A stretch of 64,000 nucleotides of DNA from Rhizomicrobium palustre (GCF_011761565.1 NZ_JAASRM010000001.1:434139-498138); one strand, 5' to 3'; shown: positions 8,439-17,518, counted from the first letter of the stretch. Notes: generated by a model from the letters alone, not told the origin. Program-made: numbers and translations.

Positions 8439-9847
8439 TGATGAAAGCGCGTACATTCGGCGCCGTATCCCTGGTGCTTGGCCTTTCGCTCGTGGTGAGC
8501 GGCTGCGCCATCACCGATCAGGTGGGCAAATGGTTCTCCTCGCCGCACAAATCCAAAATCCGCGGCGAGCGCATCTCGATCCTGACCAATGATGAATCGG
8601 TCAAACCCGATGCCACGCTGAAGGACATCAAGGTCCAGCTTCCGGCGCCTTATAAGAACACCGAATGGCCCCAGCCCGGCGGCTTCGCGGCCAATGTGAT
8701 GCATCACCTCTCGGCCCCTGGCCCGCTCAAGGTCTTGTGGGAAGCCGATGCAGGCGCGGGCTCGGCCACGCGCTCGCGCCTCACCGCCTCGCCGGTGGTG
8801 GCGGGCAACATGATCTATACGCTCGATGCCAAGGCCCGCGTCTATGCCATCAACGCCACGAATGGCGAAGAAGCCTGGCACAGCTTTGTCGGCCCCAAGG
8901 GCGAGCAGGATTGGGTGAACTTCCTCACCCTTGGCATGTTCGGCAAGGACACCCGCATTGATCCCTCCAAGGGCGCGGGCGGCGGTATCGCCTATGACAA
9001 TGGCCGCATCTTCGCGACCTCGGGCTTTGGCGATGTCGTGGCGCTGGATGCCAAGACCGGCAAGGAAATCTGGCGTGCCAGCTTCGGCGTGCCAATCTCC
9101 AATGCCCCGGTGGTCAGCGGCGGACGCGTCTTCGTCTCCTCCATCGACAACCACATGCATGCGCTGGCCACGACCAATGGCCGCGAGTTGTGGGACCAGC
9201 AGGGCATCAGCGAATCCGCAGGGATCATGGTGTCCACCAGCGCTGCCGTGTATGGCGAATTCGTCATCGCCCCCTACTCCTCGGGCGAGGTTTATGCCTT
9301 GCGCGTGCAGAACGGGCGTCCGGCCTGGAACGACATGCTGACCCGCAGCCATGGCGTCACCGCGCTCTCGGAAATCGACGACATTGCCGGGAAGCCAGTG
9401 GTCGACCGCGGCCTTGTCTTCGCCATCTCCCATTCGGGCGTGATGGCGGCGATCCAGCTTGAAAGCGGCGACCGCCAGTGGTCGCGCGATCTTGGCGGCA
9501 TCCAGACCCCTTGGGTGGCGGGCGATTACGTTTATATCGTCACCCTGGAAAACCAGCTGATGTGCCTCACCCGCAAGGAAGGCAAGGTGAAGTGGATTCA
9601 CCAGCTGCCGCGCTGGACCGATCCGGAAGACACCTCTTCCGACCCGATCGTCTGGTCCGGCCCGGTTCTGGCCTCCGACCGGCTGATCGTGGTGTCCTCT
9701 GATGGCTATGCCGAAGCGGTCTCGCCCTATACGGGGCAGCTGATCGGGCGCATGGAAATCCCGGAAAAGGCGTTTATCGCCCCGGTTGTCGCCAACGACA
9801 CGCTCTATCTCTACACCAACGACGGCACCCTGGTGGCGTTGAAGTAA
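8438..9847 (+). CDS. bamB: outer-membrane assembly lipoprotein BamB
   Basis: 469 aa. A lipoprotein signal ends at the lipobox LVVSGC. The rest is a PQQ-type beta-propeller with repeating blades: VVAGNMIYTLDAKARVYAINATNGEEAW, FATSGFGDVVALDAKTGKEIW, FVSSIDNHMHALATTNGRELW and a terminal TLYLYTNDGTLVALK. BamB is the accessory lipoprotein of the BAM complex that inserts outer-membrane barrels. It overlaps the TPR gene and is followed by der, the same neighbour set as in many proteobacteria. Either ATG at 8438 or 8441 could start it. Confidence 0.93.
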   Translation: MMKARTFGAVSLVLGLSLVVSGCAITDQVGKWFSSPHKSKIRGERISILTNDESVKPDATLKDIKVQLPAPYKNTEWPQPGGFAANVMHHLSAPGPLKVLWEADAGAGSATRSRLTASPVVAGNMIYTLDAKARVYAINATNGEEAWHSFVGPKGEQDWVNFLTLGMFGKDTRIDPSKGAGGGIAYDNGRIFATSGFGDVVALDAKTGKEIWRASFGVPISNAPVVSGGRVFVSSIDNHMHALATTNGRELWDQQGISESAGIMVSTSAAVYGEFVIAPYSSGEVYALRVQNGRPAWNDMLTRSHGVTALSEIDDIAGKPVVDRGLVFAISHSGVMAAIQLESGDRQWSRDLGGIQTPWVAGDYVYIVTLENQLMCLTRKEGKVKWIHQLPRWTDPEDTSSDPIVWSGPVLASDRLIVVSSDGYAEAVSPYTGQLIGRMEIPEKAFIAPVVANDTLYLYTNDGTLVALK

Positions 9848-9850
9848 ATT

Positions 9851-9883
9851 CCCCTCCCCTTGAGGGCGGGTTTTCGGGAGGGG
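9851..9883. repeat. CCCTCCC-type hairpin between bamB and der
   Basis: CCCCTCCCCTTGAGGGCGGG is followed by TTTTC and GGGAGGGG. It is a variant of the dispersed palindrome with one mismatch in the first stem; the final GGGAGGGG can pair with the first CCCCTCCC instead. There is no T-run, so termination is doubtful. Confidence 0.65.
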
Positions 9884-9963
9884 TCGCGCCAGGCGCTGCC
9901 CCTCCTTCCTTTTTGAACCCTCTGGCCTTTTTGAATCGCCCCAGGGCCGTGCTAGGAAGTGGT

Positions 9964-11319
9964 ATGTCTCTTACCGTTGCCATCGTCGGACGCGCCAATG
10001 TCGGCAAATCCACCCTTTTCAATAAGCTGGTGGGCCGCAAACTCGCGCTTGTGCACGACACCCCCGGCGTCACCCGCGACCGCCGCGAGGCGCCCGCCAC
10101 GCTCGGCCCCCTCACCTTCACCGTGATCGATACCGCCGGTATCGAGGCGGGCGGCAAGGATAGTCTCGAACTGCGCATGGCGGCGCAAAGCTATGCCGCC
10201 GTCGCCGATGCCGATGTCTGCCTCTTCGTCTTCGATGCCCGCGAAGGCATTGTCACCGCCGATCAGATCGTGGCGCAGTATTTGCGCAAAGCCGGTAAGC
10301 CCGTGGTGCTGGTGGCCAACAAATGCGAGGCGCGCTTCAGCTCCGCCTCCGAGGCGTGGTCGCTGGGCTTTGGCGAGCCTTTGCAGATTTCCGCCGAGCA
10401 CAATATCGGCTTTGCCGACATCCTTGAGGCCTTGATGCCTTTCGCCGAACAGGCGGACGCCGACGACAAAGCCGCCGAGGATGAAGCCAACAAGCCCTTG
10501 CGCCTTGCCATTGTCGGGCGCCCGAATGTCGGCAAATCCTCGCTCTTCAATCTTTTACTCGGCAGCGAGCGCGCTCTCACCGGCCCCGAAGCGGGCATTA
10601 CGCGTGACGCCATCGCCGCCCATTGGCAGGCTGAGGGCCGCGATATCCTGCTCCACGATACCGCAGGCCTGCGCAAGAAAGCCCGCGTCGCCGGTCATAC
10701 CCTGGAAGAGATGAGCGTCGGCTCCACGCTGGATGCCGTGCGCTTTGCCGATTGCGTGGTGGTGGTGATCGATGCCACCCAGCCCTTCGAGAAGCAGGAT
10801 CTCATCATCGCCGATCTGATCGAACGCGAAGGCCGCGCCATCCTCTTCGCAGTCAACAAATTCGATCTTCTGGAAAACAAGGCGGGCGCGATTTCCAAGC
10901 TGCGCGACAAGCTCGACGCCAGCCTGCCGCAAGTGGCCGGCGCGCCCTTGATCGCCACCTCAGCCACCACTGGCGAAGGCCTCGACCGTCTCTTGCCTGC
11001 CGTGCTGGCCGCCGATCGCGCCTGGAATGCCCGCGTGCCCACCGCGACCCTTAATCGCTTCCTGGAAGACGCGCTGGAGCGCCACGCTCCGCCTGCCGTC
11101 TCTGGCCGCCGGGTGAAAATCCGCTACATGACCCAGCCCAAGAGCCGCCCGCCGACCTTTGCCCTCTTCGGCAATCAGCTCGACGCCCTGCCGGACGCCT
11201 ATATCCGCTATCTGACGAATGGCCTGCGCGATACCTTCCACCTCGAAGGCACGCCCTTACGCTTCCTCCTGCGCAGCACAAAGAATCCGTACGCGGATAA
11301 GAAGTCGGATAAGAAGTAG
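9964..11319 (+). CDS. der: ribosome-assembly GTPase Der (EngA)
   Basis: About 451 aa with two tandem G domains, unique to Der. The first has GRANVGKSTLFN (residues ~9-20), DTPGVTRD and NKCE. The second has GRPNVGKSSLFN (~185), DTAGLRKKARV and NKFD. The C-terminal KH-like domain follows (TLNRFLEDALERHAPP, VKIRYMTQPKSRPPTFALF). Der supports maturation of the 50S subunit. The ATG at 9964 gives the family N-terminus SLTVAIVGRANVGKS; the frame is open from 9913. A MITE-like element follows it. Confidence 0.96.
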   Translation: MSLTVAIVGRANVGKSTLFNKLVGRKLALVHDTPGVTRDRREAPATLGPLTFTVIDTAGIEAGGKDSLELRMAAQSYAAVADADVCLFVFDAREGIVTADQIVAQYLRKAGKPVVLVANKCEARFSSASEAWSLGFGEPLQISAEHNIGFADILEALMPFAEQADADDKAAEDEANKPLRLAIVGRPNVGKSSLFNLLLGSERALTGPEAGITRDAIAAHWQAEGRDILLHDTAGLRKKARVAGHTLEEMSVGSTLDAVRFADCVVVVIDATQPFEKQDLIIADLIEREGRAILFAVNKFDLLENKAGAISKLRDKLDASLPQVAGAPLIATSATTGEGLDRLLPAVLAADRAWNARVPTATLNRFLEDALERHAPPAVSGRRVKIRYMTQPKSRPPTFALFGNQLDALPDAYIRYLTNGLRDTFHLEGTPLRFLLRSTKNPYADKKSDKK

Positions 11320-11336
11320 GGGGCACTTGCCCTAGC

Positions 11337-11496
11337 TGTCATCCCGGCCAAGCGCTGCGGCACGATCTTCTACAGTGTGCCACGCCGATTGGCGCAGCGC
11401 GCAGAGCCGGGACCCACTCCAACACCGATCAGATTTAAAAGTGGCTCCCGGGTCTCACATCCGCCGCGCTGCGCCGGATGATCGCCCGGGATGACA
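11337..11496. repeat. MITE-like inverted-repeat element, copy 2
   Basis: About 160 bp with the same ends as the copy at 6411: TGTCATCCCGG on the left and CCGGGATGACA on the right. The inner arms are GGGACCCACT and AGTGGCTCCC, slightly diverged from copy 1. It lies between the 3' ends of der and the orphan antitoxin and holds no gene. Confidence 0.72.
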
Positions 11497-11527
11497 GATT
11501 GGTTTGAAGATGCGGCCAGCGGCCGTA

Positions 11528-11830
11528 TCACCCCTCCGCCTTGCGCAAAGCCGCTGCCCGCCGCCTGACAAACCGTGCTTTGACCTCATCGTTCGGAAGC
11601 GCCGGACGCATATCCTCAAGAGCCTCGCGGACCTTGGCCTTAAACCAAGCATCGTGAGCAGTCTTGTCGTGGATCAGCTCGAAAGGCAGCGCCCCTTCCT
11701 TGGCGGTGCGCGTCAGAAGAATGCGAACCGCATCGGAGATGGTCAGGCCGACGCCTTCCAGCACCGCCGCCGCCTGCTCTTTCACTTCGGGATCAATGCG
11801 CGCCTGGATCAGAGAGTTGCTGCTGCTCAT
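11528..11830 (-). CDS. RelB/DinJ-family antitoxin without a visible toxin
   Basis: About 100 aa from the ATG at 11830, which has AGGAG five bases upstream. The N-terminal ribbon-helix-helix (SLIQARIDPEVKEQAAAVLEGVGLTISDAVRILLTRTAKEGALPFEL) is the DinJ/RelB dimerisation and DNA-binding fold. The toxin gene normally follows immediately downstream, but here the downstream DNA is a MITE-like repeat and then der on the other strand. Either this is a solitary antitoxin or the toxin has been lost. The basic tail (ARFVRRRAAALRKAEG) is unusual for a neutralising domain. Confidence 0.85.
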   Translation of the reverse strand: MSSSNSLIQARIDPEVKEQAAAVLEGVGLTISDAVRILLTRTAKEGALPFELIHDKTAHDAWFKAKVREALEDMRPALPNDEVKARFVRRRAAALRKAEG

Positions 11831-12040
11831 GGGGGCTCCTTTGGCAGCAGTGTGATTCATTTGAATGACAATGTCATTTCCACCTTTTCTACCCGCAAAG
11901 AGCAGAGCGAGAGAAATCATGGCGTCAACTCTCGGCATTAATTGGCGAACACCAATGCCCCACTACTAGCTAGTTTCTTGGGACGAGTGGAAAAACCATA
12001 AGAGTTTACCTACTTGATTGCTCTATTATAATTGCAGCCC

Positions 12041-12886
12041 ATGAGCGATTCCGAATCTTACCTCCCCTTCTCTCAACGCGCTGGACTTGAACCGATCCCT
12101 CCGCAGCTAAAACTGGGAGATGTGTCTCCTCAGTTGCGCCGCCTCATTCACTACTGCGTGGCCCTTGAAATCGATCGAGGAACTAGCTCAAGCTACGAGT
12201 CTGTCTACTTCAAACAAAATTGGAAACGGGTAGCAACGGACCTGCATGTTTTCTATTTTGGACAGCTAATTGATAGCTTCGACTACAACGTACGCAGATT
12301 CCACCAACATCTTAATGAAATCATTCTTCGCGCTAGTATTGGTAAGCTGTTCGACTTGATCGAGTTTCTCGTCAGGCATTCGGGCTGCAGCGCCCAATTA
12401 AAGGGCGAGCTTGCTGCCGCGTTTATTGAGGCACGTGCTGCGTACCGGATATTTGATAATCAATACATCGTGGCTATTGGTACTGAAGAGCAAGCGGCAG
12501 CGTTCGAGCGCGCCATTGCAGATGCAGAGGCCAAGAACGCGACCGCTGCACGAAAACAACTCATCGCCGCCGGCGCGGCCCTTCGCAACTCGGATTGGGC
12601 CGGCTGCGTGCGAGAAAGCATTCACGCAGTAGAAGCGATGGCCGTACGTCTAGCGCCTGGTACGACAACGCTGGGAGCTGCTCTCAGAGTTTTGGAGCAG
12701 GAAGGCCATTTGCATGGAGGGCTTAAGTCAGCCTTTAGCTCACTCTATGGTTATTCAAGTGACGAAGAAGGCATTCGACACGCACTTGTATTCAGTGATG
12801 AAGCCCAGGTCGACGAAGCAGATGGATTGTTCATGCTGGGAGCCTGCGCATCATTTGTGTCCTATCTGCTAGCTCGCAGCAAGTAA
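12041..12886 (+). CDS. AbiJ-NTD4/HEPN-like protein, candidate abortive-infection gene
   Basis: About 281 aa. The opening FSQRAGLEPIPPQLKLGDVSPQLRRLI resembles the AbiJ N-terminal domain 4, and the C-terminal part (SIHAVEAMA, SSLYGYSSDEEGIRHALV, FMLGACASFVSYL) resembles the HEPN-like half found with it. Such proteins are counted among abortive-infection phage-defence candidates; the mechanism is not established. A canonical RX4-6H RNase motif was not found, only EGIRHAL. Base composition is visibly lower in GC than the neighbours, especially upstream, which suggests horizontal acquisition. The ATG at 12041 is chosen over a TTG at 12032. It ends flush against the convergent SDR gene. Confidence 0.72.
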   Translation: MSDSESYLPFSQRAGLEPIPPQLKLGDVSPQLRRLIHYCVALEIDRGTSSSYESVYFKQNWKRVATDLHVFYFGQLIDSFDYNVRRFHQHLNEIILRASIGKLFDLIEFLVRHSGCSAQLKGELAAAFIEARAAYRIFDNQYIVAIGTEEQAAAFERAIADAEAKNATAARKQLIAAGAALRNSDWAGCVRESIHAVEAMAVRLAPGTTTLGAALRVLEQEGHLHGGLKSAFSSLYGYSSDEEGIRHALVFSDEAQVDEADGLFMLGACASFVSYLLARSK

Positions 12887-13600
12887 CTACCCCTTCACCC
12901 ACTCCCTGTATTTCACTACCGCGCCCTGCTCCGTCCACTCCGGAGTCAGCATCTTCGCTGCGAGCGCGGCTACGGCTTCGGCAGACGGCAGCGTGGATGG
13001 GTCCTCTCCCGGCATGGCTTTGGCGCGCATCGCGGTCGCGGTGGCGCCGGGGTTCAGCACATTGACCTTCACAGGCGTTGCTTCGCATTCGGCGGCATAG
13101 GTCAGGGCCAGGCTTTCGAGCGCGGCCTTGGTCATGGCGTAACCGCCCCAGAAGGCGCGCGGCTTCTGCGCTACGCTCGAACTCACAAACACCACCCTGC
13201 CCGCCTCAGCGCGTTTCAGCAGCGGATCAAGCGAGCGGATCAGCCGCCAATTGGCGGTGACATTCACGGCCAGAAGCTCGTCATAAAGCTTCACATCGAG
13301 ATGAGAGAGCGGCGTCAGCGCGCCGAGCACACCGGCATTGCCGAGGAAGCCGTCCAGCTTTCCCCAGCGCTCGAAAATGGAGGCGCCAAGCCGGTCGAGG
13401 CCATCGCCATCGCGCAAATCCAGCGGCACCAGTGTGGCCGAGCCACCCGCAGCCTTCACCGCATCATCGGTTTCTTCAAGCCCGCCCACCGAGCGCGCCA
13501 CCAGCACAAGATGGCAACCCTCGCCCGCCAAAGCCACCGCGGCGGCCCGGCCAATGCCGCGCGAAGCCCCGGTGATCAGCACCAGGCGCGGCGCAGACAT
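12887..13600 (-). CDS. SDR family oxidoreductase downstream of purF
   Basis: 237 aa. The cofactor loop is TGASRGIGRAAAV at residues 10-22, the NAG motif is NAGVLG, and the catalytic YAMTK is near residue 154. Its ATG overlaps the purF stop in a TGATG, so it is coupled to purine synthesis genes. An SDR directly after purF is a recurring arrangement in alphaproteobacteria; its substrate is unknown. Confidence 0.9.
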   Translation of the reverse strand: MSAPRLVLITGASRGIGRAAAVALAGEGCHLVLVARSVGGLEETDDAVKAAGGSATLVPLDLRDGDGLDRLGASIFERWGKLDGFLGNAGVLGALTPLSHLDVKLYDELLAVNVTANWRLIRSLDPLLKRAEAGRVVFVSSSVAQKPRAFWGGYAMTKAALESLALTYAAECEATPVKVNVLNPGATATAMRAKAMPGEDPSTLPSAEAVAALAAKMLTPEWTEQGAVVKYREWVKG

Positions 13601-15063
13601 CAGGCTTCGACGAGGAAGGAGAGCTGGCTCTCCTTGGCGTCGGCATCCACGATGCGGATGGGATAATCGCCGGAGAAACAGGCATCGCAGAATTGCGGCG
13701 CGGCGGGATTGCGGCGCTCCTCGCCCACGGCGCGGTAAAGCCCGTCGGTCGAGATGAAGGCGAGGCTATCGACGCCGATGAACTTGGCCATTTCTTCCAG
13801 GTTCATCTCATGCGCCAGCAGGGCATGCTCGTTCGGCGTGTCGACGCCATAGAAGCAGGAATGCTTGGTCGGCGGGCTGGCGACGCGGAAATGCACCTCG
13901 GCGGCGCCCGCATCGCGCACCATCTGCACGATCTTCTTGGAGGTGGTGCCGCGCACGATGGAATCGTCGATCAAGACCACGCGCTTGCCGTTCAGCGTGG
14001 CGCGGTTGGGATTGTGTTTGCGGCGCACGCCGAGATGGCGAATGCCATCGGTCGGCTCGATGAAGGTACGCCCGACATAGTGATTGCGGATGATGCCAAG
14101 CTCGAAGGGAATGCCGCTGGCTTGCGAGAAGCCGAGCGCGGCGGGCACGCCGGAATCGGGCACCGGAATGACAAGATCGGCCTCCGCCGGGGCTTCGCGC
14201 GCCAGCTCTTCGCCGATGTTCTTGCGCACCTGATAGACGTTCTGCCCTTCCATCATGGAATCGGGGCGGGCGAAATAGATGTACTCGAAGACGCAGAAAC
14301 GCGGCTTCACCTTCTGGAAGGGGTGATAGCTTTCCATCTCGCCCTTGGTGAAGACGACCACTTCGCCCGGTTCCACATCGCGCACATATTCGGCGCCGAT
14401 AATGTCGAGCGCGCAGGTTTCGGACGCCAGAATCGGGGCGCCATCGAGCTTGCCGATGACGAGCGGGCGCACGCCAAAGGGATCGCGCACGCCGATCATC
14501 TTCTTGGAGGTCAGCGCCACCAGCGAATAGGCGCCTTCGACCTGCTTTAAGGCATCGATCAGCTTGTCGACGACCTGCGTCTTGGAGCTGCGTGCGGTGA
14601 GGTGGATGATCACCTCGGTATCCGAGGTCGATTGGAAGATCGCGCCTTCCTGCACCAGCTTGGAGCGCAAGGCATAGGCGTTGGTGAGGTTGCCGTTATG
14701 GGCGATGGTGATGCCGCCGCCGGTCAGATCCGCGAACAAGGGCTGGATGTTGCGCACCGCCGAGCCGCCCGCCGTGGAATAGCGGTTGTGGCCGATGGCG
14801 TAATCGCCCTTGAGGTTGGCGGCATAGCCGGAATTCTTGCCGAAGATATCGCCGACAAGGCCCGGATGGCGCTCGGCGATGAACTGGCCCTGATCATAAG
14901 AGACCACGCCCGCCGCTTCCTGGCCCCGGTGCTGCAAGGCATGCAGGCCAAGGATGGTCAGCGCGCCTGCGCCGTGATGGCCGAAGATTCCGAAAACGCC
15001 GCACTCTTCATGCAAGCTGTCGGCGCCCTCAATGTCATAGGGGCCGCTCAACCCATTATTCAT
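13600..15063 (-). CDS. purF: amidophosphoribosyltransferase (PurF)
   Basis: 487 aa. It commits PRPP to purine synthesis using glutamine. A 20-residue propeptide is followed by the N-terminal nucleophile in HEECGVFGIFG (Cys21 exposed after cleavage). The glutaminase domain has NRYSTAG and IAHNGNLTN, and the phosphoribosyltransferase domain carries the PRPP loop VVLIDDSIVRGTTSKKI. It is flanked by cvpA upstream (ATGA overlap) and an SDR downstream (TGATG), so the three are likely translated as a unit. Confidence 0.97.
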   Translation of the reverse strand: MNNGLSGPYDIEGADSLHEECGVFGIFGHHGAGALTILGLHALQHRGQEAAGVVSYDQGQFIAERHPGLVGDIFGKNSGYAANLKGDYAIGHNRYSTAGGSAVRNIQPLFADLTGGGITIAHNGNLTNAYALRSKLVQEGAIFQSTSDTEVIIHLTARSSKTQVVDKLIDALKQVEGAYSLVALTSKKMIGVRDPFGVRPLVIGKLDGAPILASETCALDIIGAEYVRDVEPGEVVVFTKGEMESYHPFQKVKPRFCVFEYIYFARPDSMMEGQNVYQVRKNIGEELAREAPAEADLVIPVPDSGVPAALGFSQASGIPFELGIIRNHYVGRTFIEPTDGIRHLGVRRKHNPNRATLNGKRVVLIDDSIVRGTTSKKIVQMVRDAGAAEVHFRVASPPTKHSCFYGVDTPNEHALLAHEMNLEEMAKFIGVDSLAFISTDGLYRAVGEERRNPAAPQFCDACFSGDYPIRIVDADAKESQLSFLVEA

Positions 15064-15989
15064 GGCTTGCCGCTTTCGTCGCCGTGGCTGGTTTCGATCA
15101 GCCTGTCTAGCGCGTGGCGGTCCTTGGCGCCATAGGTCTTCTTGGAAACTTGCCCCTGTTTCGATGCCGCGGCTTTACCCTCGCCAGCCTCCGCCGCATT
15201 TTGGTCTTTATCTGCGGGCGCTTTCTTGGCGGTATGGGGTTTTGTTGGGGATTTTACGCTTTTAGCCTTTTCCTTGTGGGGGCTTTCGGCGGCGGGCTGC
15301 TCGGCCTGTGGCGGGGTGGCGCTCGTGTCATCGCCCGCTTTTTCGCTGTGCTGCTTCTCGCTGGCGGAGGCTTTATCCTCGCGCTCCTGCTTGGCGCGGC
15401 CGAAAGGCTGGTCCTGCAAAAGGTCCTTGATGCTGGCGGGCTTCTTGCGCGCAGGCTCTTCGGGCACCGCCTCCTGCTTGTGGCCGGGCTTGCCATCCAC
15501 CTTGGGGTTTTCCAGCGGGGTGACCGAGACCACGATTTCGGCGGCGGCATAGATCACCGGATAAAGTCGCGCATTGGTGATCCAGCTCGGCGGGCGGCCC
15601 GGAAAGACCATCATGAAGACAAGAAACGCGATGCCCACCACGGCCAGCCCGCGCAACACGCCATAGCCGGTCCCAAGCACGCTATCCAAAGTTCCCACTT
15701 CGGAACGCTTCACATTGGCGGTGATGCGCGAGGCCGCGAAATGCATCGGGATAAGCACGACCAGGAAGACGAGCACAAAGCCCACCGCTTCCCCCAGCCA
15801 GGCCGGTTCGATCATGCTGCGCATCCAGCCCGCGCAATAAGGGCCGATATAGAGCGCGGCATAGGCGGCGGCCAGCCAGCCGAAAATCGACAGCGATTCG
15901 GAGACGAGACCGCGATAGGTCGCATAGATCGCCGAGATCAGGATGACCGCGACCACGAGAATATCGACGAACTGAAACGCCAAGCTCAT
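15060..15989 (-). CDS. cvpA: CvpA family membrane protein with long charged tail
   Basis: 309 aa. Residues 1-165 are the CvpA domain with four hydrophobic helices (DILVVAVILISAIYATYRGL, FVLVFLVVLIPMHFAA, GLAVVGIAFLVFMMVF). The remaining ~140 residues are a Lys/Glu/Ala-rich, low-complexity tail, whereas typical CvpA proteins are about 160-200 aa. The gene overlaps purF, its classical partner. CvpA is linked to colicin V production in E. coli and envelope stress; the molecular role is not settled. Confidence 0.9.
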   Translation of the reverse strand: MSLAFQFVDILVVAVILISAIYATYRGLVSESLSIFGWLAAAYAALYIGPYCAGWMRSMIEPAWLGEAVGFVLVFLVVLIPMHFAASRITANVKRSEVGTLDSVLGTGYGVLRGLAVVGIAFLVFMMVFPGRPPSWITNARLYPVIYAAAEIVVSVTPLENPKVDGKPGHKQEAVPEEPARKKPASIKDLLQDQPFGRAKQEREDKASASEKQHSEKAGDDTSATPPQAEQPAAESPHKEKAKSVKSPTKPHTAKKAPADKDQNAAEAGEGKAAASKQGQVSKKTYGAKDRHALDRLIETSHGDESGKP

Positions 15990-16063
15990 AGCCCCATCCT
16001 AAAGCATCGACGGTTTAAATAAAATCTCGGGCCAGAGACGCTTTGAAATCCTAATATTCCGTC

Positions 16064-16087
16064 ATGGCCGGGCTCCGACCCGGCCAT
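16064..16087. repeat. ATGGCCGGG hairpin
   Basis: A perfect 9-bp stem, ATGGCCGGG - CTCCGA - CCCGGCCAT, lies between cvpA and radA. Similar GTCATGGCCGGG palindromes are scattered in alphaproteobacterial genomes. It lacks a T-run. Confidence 0.55.
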
Positions 16088-16105
16088 AACGATGAGAGAA
16101 TTACC

Positions 16106-17467
16106 TCACCGCTCCCCTGCCCCGCAAAAGGCAATCAGATCGCCGACATCCTTGACCGGCTTCAGGGTCATGCCCGCGACCTCGGTCTTAGTGTCCTTCG
16201 GGACGACGGCGGTGGTAAAGCCGAGTTTGACCGCCTCTTTCAGGCGCAATTCGGGCTGGGGCGCCGGGCGGATATCGCCGGTCAGGCTGATTTCCCCGAA
16301 AAACACCGTGTCCTTGGGCAGCGCGATTCCGGCGAAGGAGGAAATCAGCGCCGCCGCCGAGGCGAGATCGGCTGCGGGCTCGCCCACCTTCAACCCGCCC
16401 GCGATATTGAGATAGACGTCCTGGGCGCTCACCCCCACCCCGCCGCGCGAATCGAGCACGGCCAGAATCATGGCGAGTCGCCCGGTGTCCCAGCCCACCA
16501 CAGCCCGTCTTGGTGTGCCATAGCCCGGCTGCGCGACGAGGGCCTGCACCTCCACCAGCAAAGGCCGCGTGCCTTCGATGCCTGCAAACACTGCCGTGCC
16601 CGGGGAGGCCGAATTGCGGTCGCCGAGGAACAGCGCCGAGGGGTTGGCGACTTCGGCCAGGCCCTTGCCGGTCATCTCGAAGACGCCGATTTCGTCGGTC
16701 GGCCCGAAACGATTTTTCACCGCGCGCAAGATGCGGAACTGATGGCCGCGCTCACCTTCGAAATAGAGCACGGCATCGACCAAATGCTCCACCGCCTTCG
16801 GCCCTGCAATCTGCCCATCCTTGGTGACATGGCCGACCAGGATCAGCGAGGAGCCGGACGACTTCGCAAAGCGCACCAGATCAAACGATGAGGTTCTGAC
16901 CTGCGCCACCGTGCCGGGGGCGGCTTCCAAGGCGCCGGTCCACAGCGTTTGAATGGAGTCGATGGCGATCACGCTGGGGGACTTGGCTTTCTCCAGAGTC
17001 GCCAGAATATCTTCCACACAAGTCGCCGAGCCCAGCGCCACCGGACTATCGGAAAGCCCCATGCGGGAAGCGCGCGAGCGCACCTGGGCCATGGATTCTT
17101 CGCCCGAGATATAGATCGCGCTGCCGCCAGCCCGCGCGAAGCTGGCGAGAGCCTGCAAGATGATGGTGGATTTGCCCACGCCGGGATCGCCGCCCACGAG
17201 CAGCGCGCAGCCGGGCACCAAACCGCCGCCGCAGACGCGATCAAATTCATGAATGCCGGTGATGCGCCGCGCGGGCTCCTTGTCTTCGGTCTTCAAATCC
17301 TCCAGCGCGAAAACCCGCCCCTTCTGCCGCTTCAAGGCATTGGAGCCGAGCGGCGCGGGCGCAGCCTCTTCGCTGATGGTGTTCCAGCCGCCGCAAGCAT
17401 CACACTTGCCGCTCCACTTGGAATGCACCGCACCGCAGGACTGACAAACAAAAGAGGTCTTGGCCAT
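16106..17467 (-). CDS. radA: DNA repair protein RadA
   Basis: 453 aa. An N-terminal four-Cys zinc finger (CQSCGAVHSKWSGKCDACG) is followed by a RecA-like ATPase with Walker A GGDPGVGKST, the RadA-specific KNRFG motif (VKNRFGPTDEIGVFEM) and a C-terminal Lon-like domain (DVYLNIAGGLKVGEPAADLA, GEISLTGDIRPAPQPELRLKEA split here by short gaps in conservation). RadA drives branch migration in recombination repair. The gene lies next to cvpA-purF, a common alphaproteobacterial order. Its upstream region contains a dispersed CCCTCCC palindrome. Confidence 0.96.
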   Translation of the reverse strand: MAKTSFVCQSCGAVHSKWSGKCDACGGWNTISEEAAPAPLGSNALKRQKGRVFALEDLKTEDKEPARRITGIHEFDRVCGGGLVPGCALLVGGDPGVGKSTIILQALASFARAGGSAIYISGEESMAQVRSRASRMGLSDSPVALGSATCVEDILATLEKAKSPSVIAIDSIQTLWTGALEAAPGTVAQVRTSSFDLVRFAKSSGSSLILVGHVTKDGQIAGPKAVEHLVDAVLYFEGERGHQFRILRAVKNRFGPTDEIGVFEMTGKGLAEVANPSALFLGDRNSASPGTAVFAGIEGTRPLLVEVQALVAQPGYGTPRRAVVGWDTGRLAMILAVLDSRGGVGVSAQDVYLNIAGGLKVGEPAADLASAAALISSFAGIALPKDTVFFGEISLTGDIRPAPQPELRLKEAVKLGFTTAVVPKDTKTEVAGMTLKPVKDVGDLIAFCGAGER

Positions 17468-17483
17468 CTATATTTCTCTCATA

Positions 17484-17502
17484 CCCTCCCCTTGAGGGAG
17501 GG
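17484..17502. repeat. CCCTCCC-CTTGA-GGGAGGG palindrome upstream of radA
   Basis: Identical in stem and loop to the copy at 6362-6380. It sits just 17 nt upstream of the radA start codon, where it would be transcribed in the radA leader if the promoter lies further out. Confidence 0.75.
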
Positions 17503-17518
17503 TAAAAGCAGCGGCACA

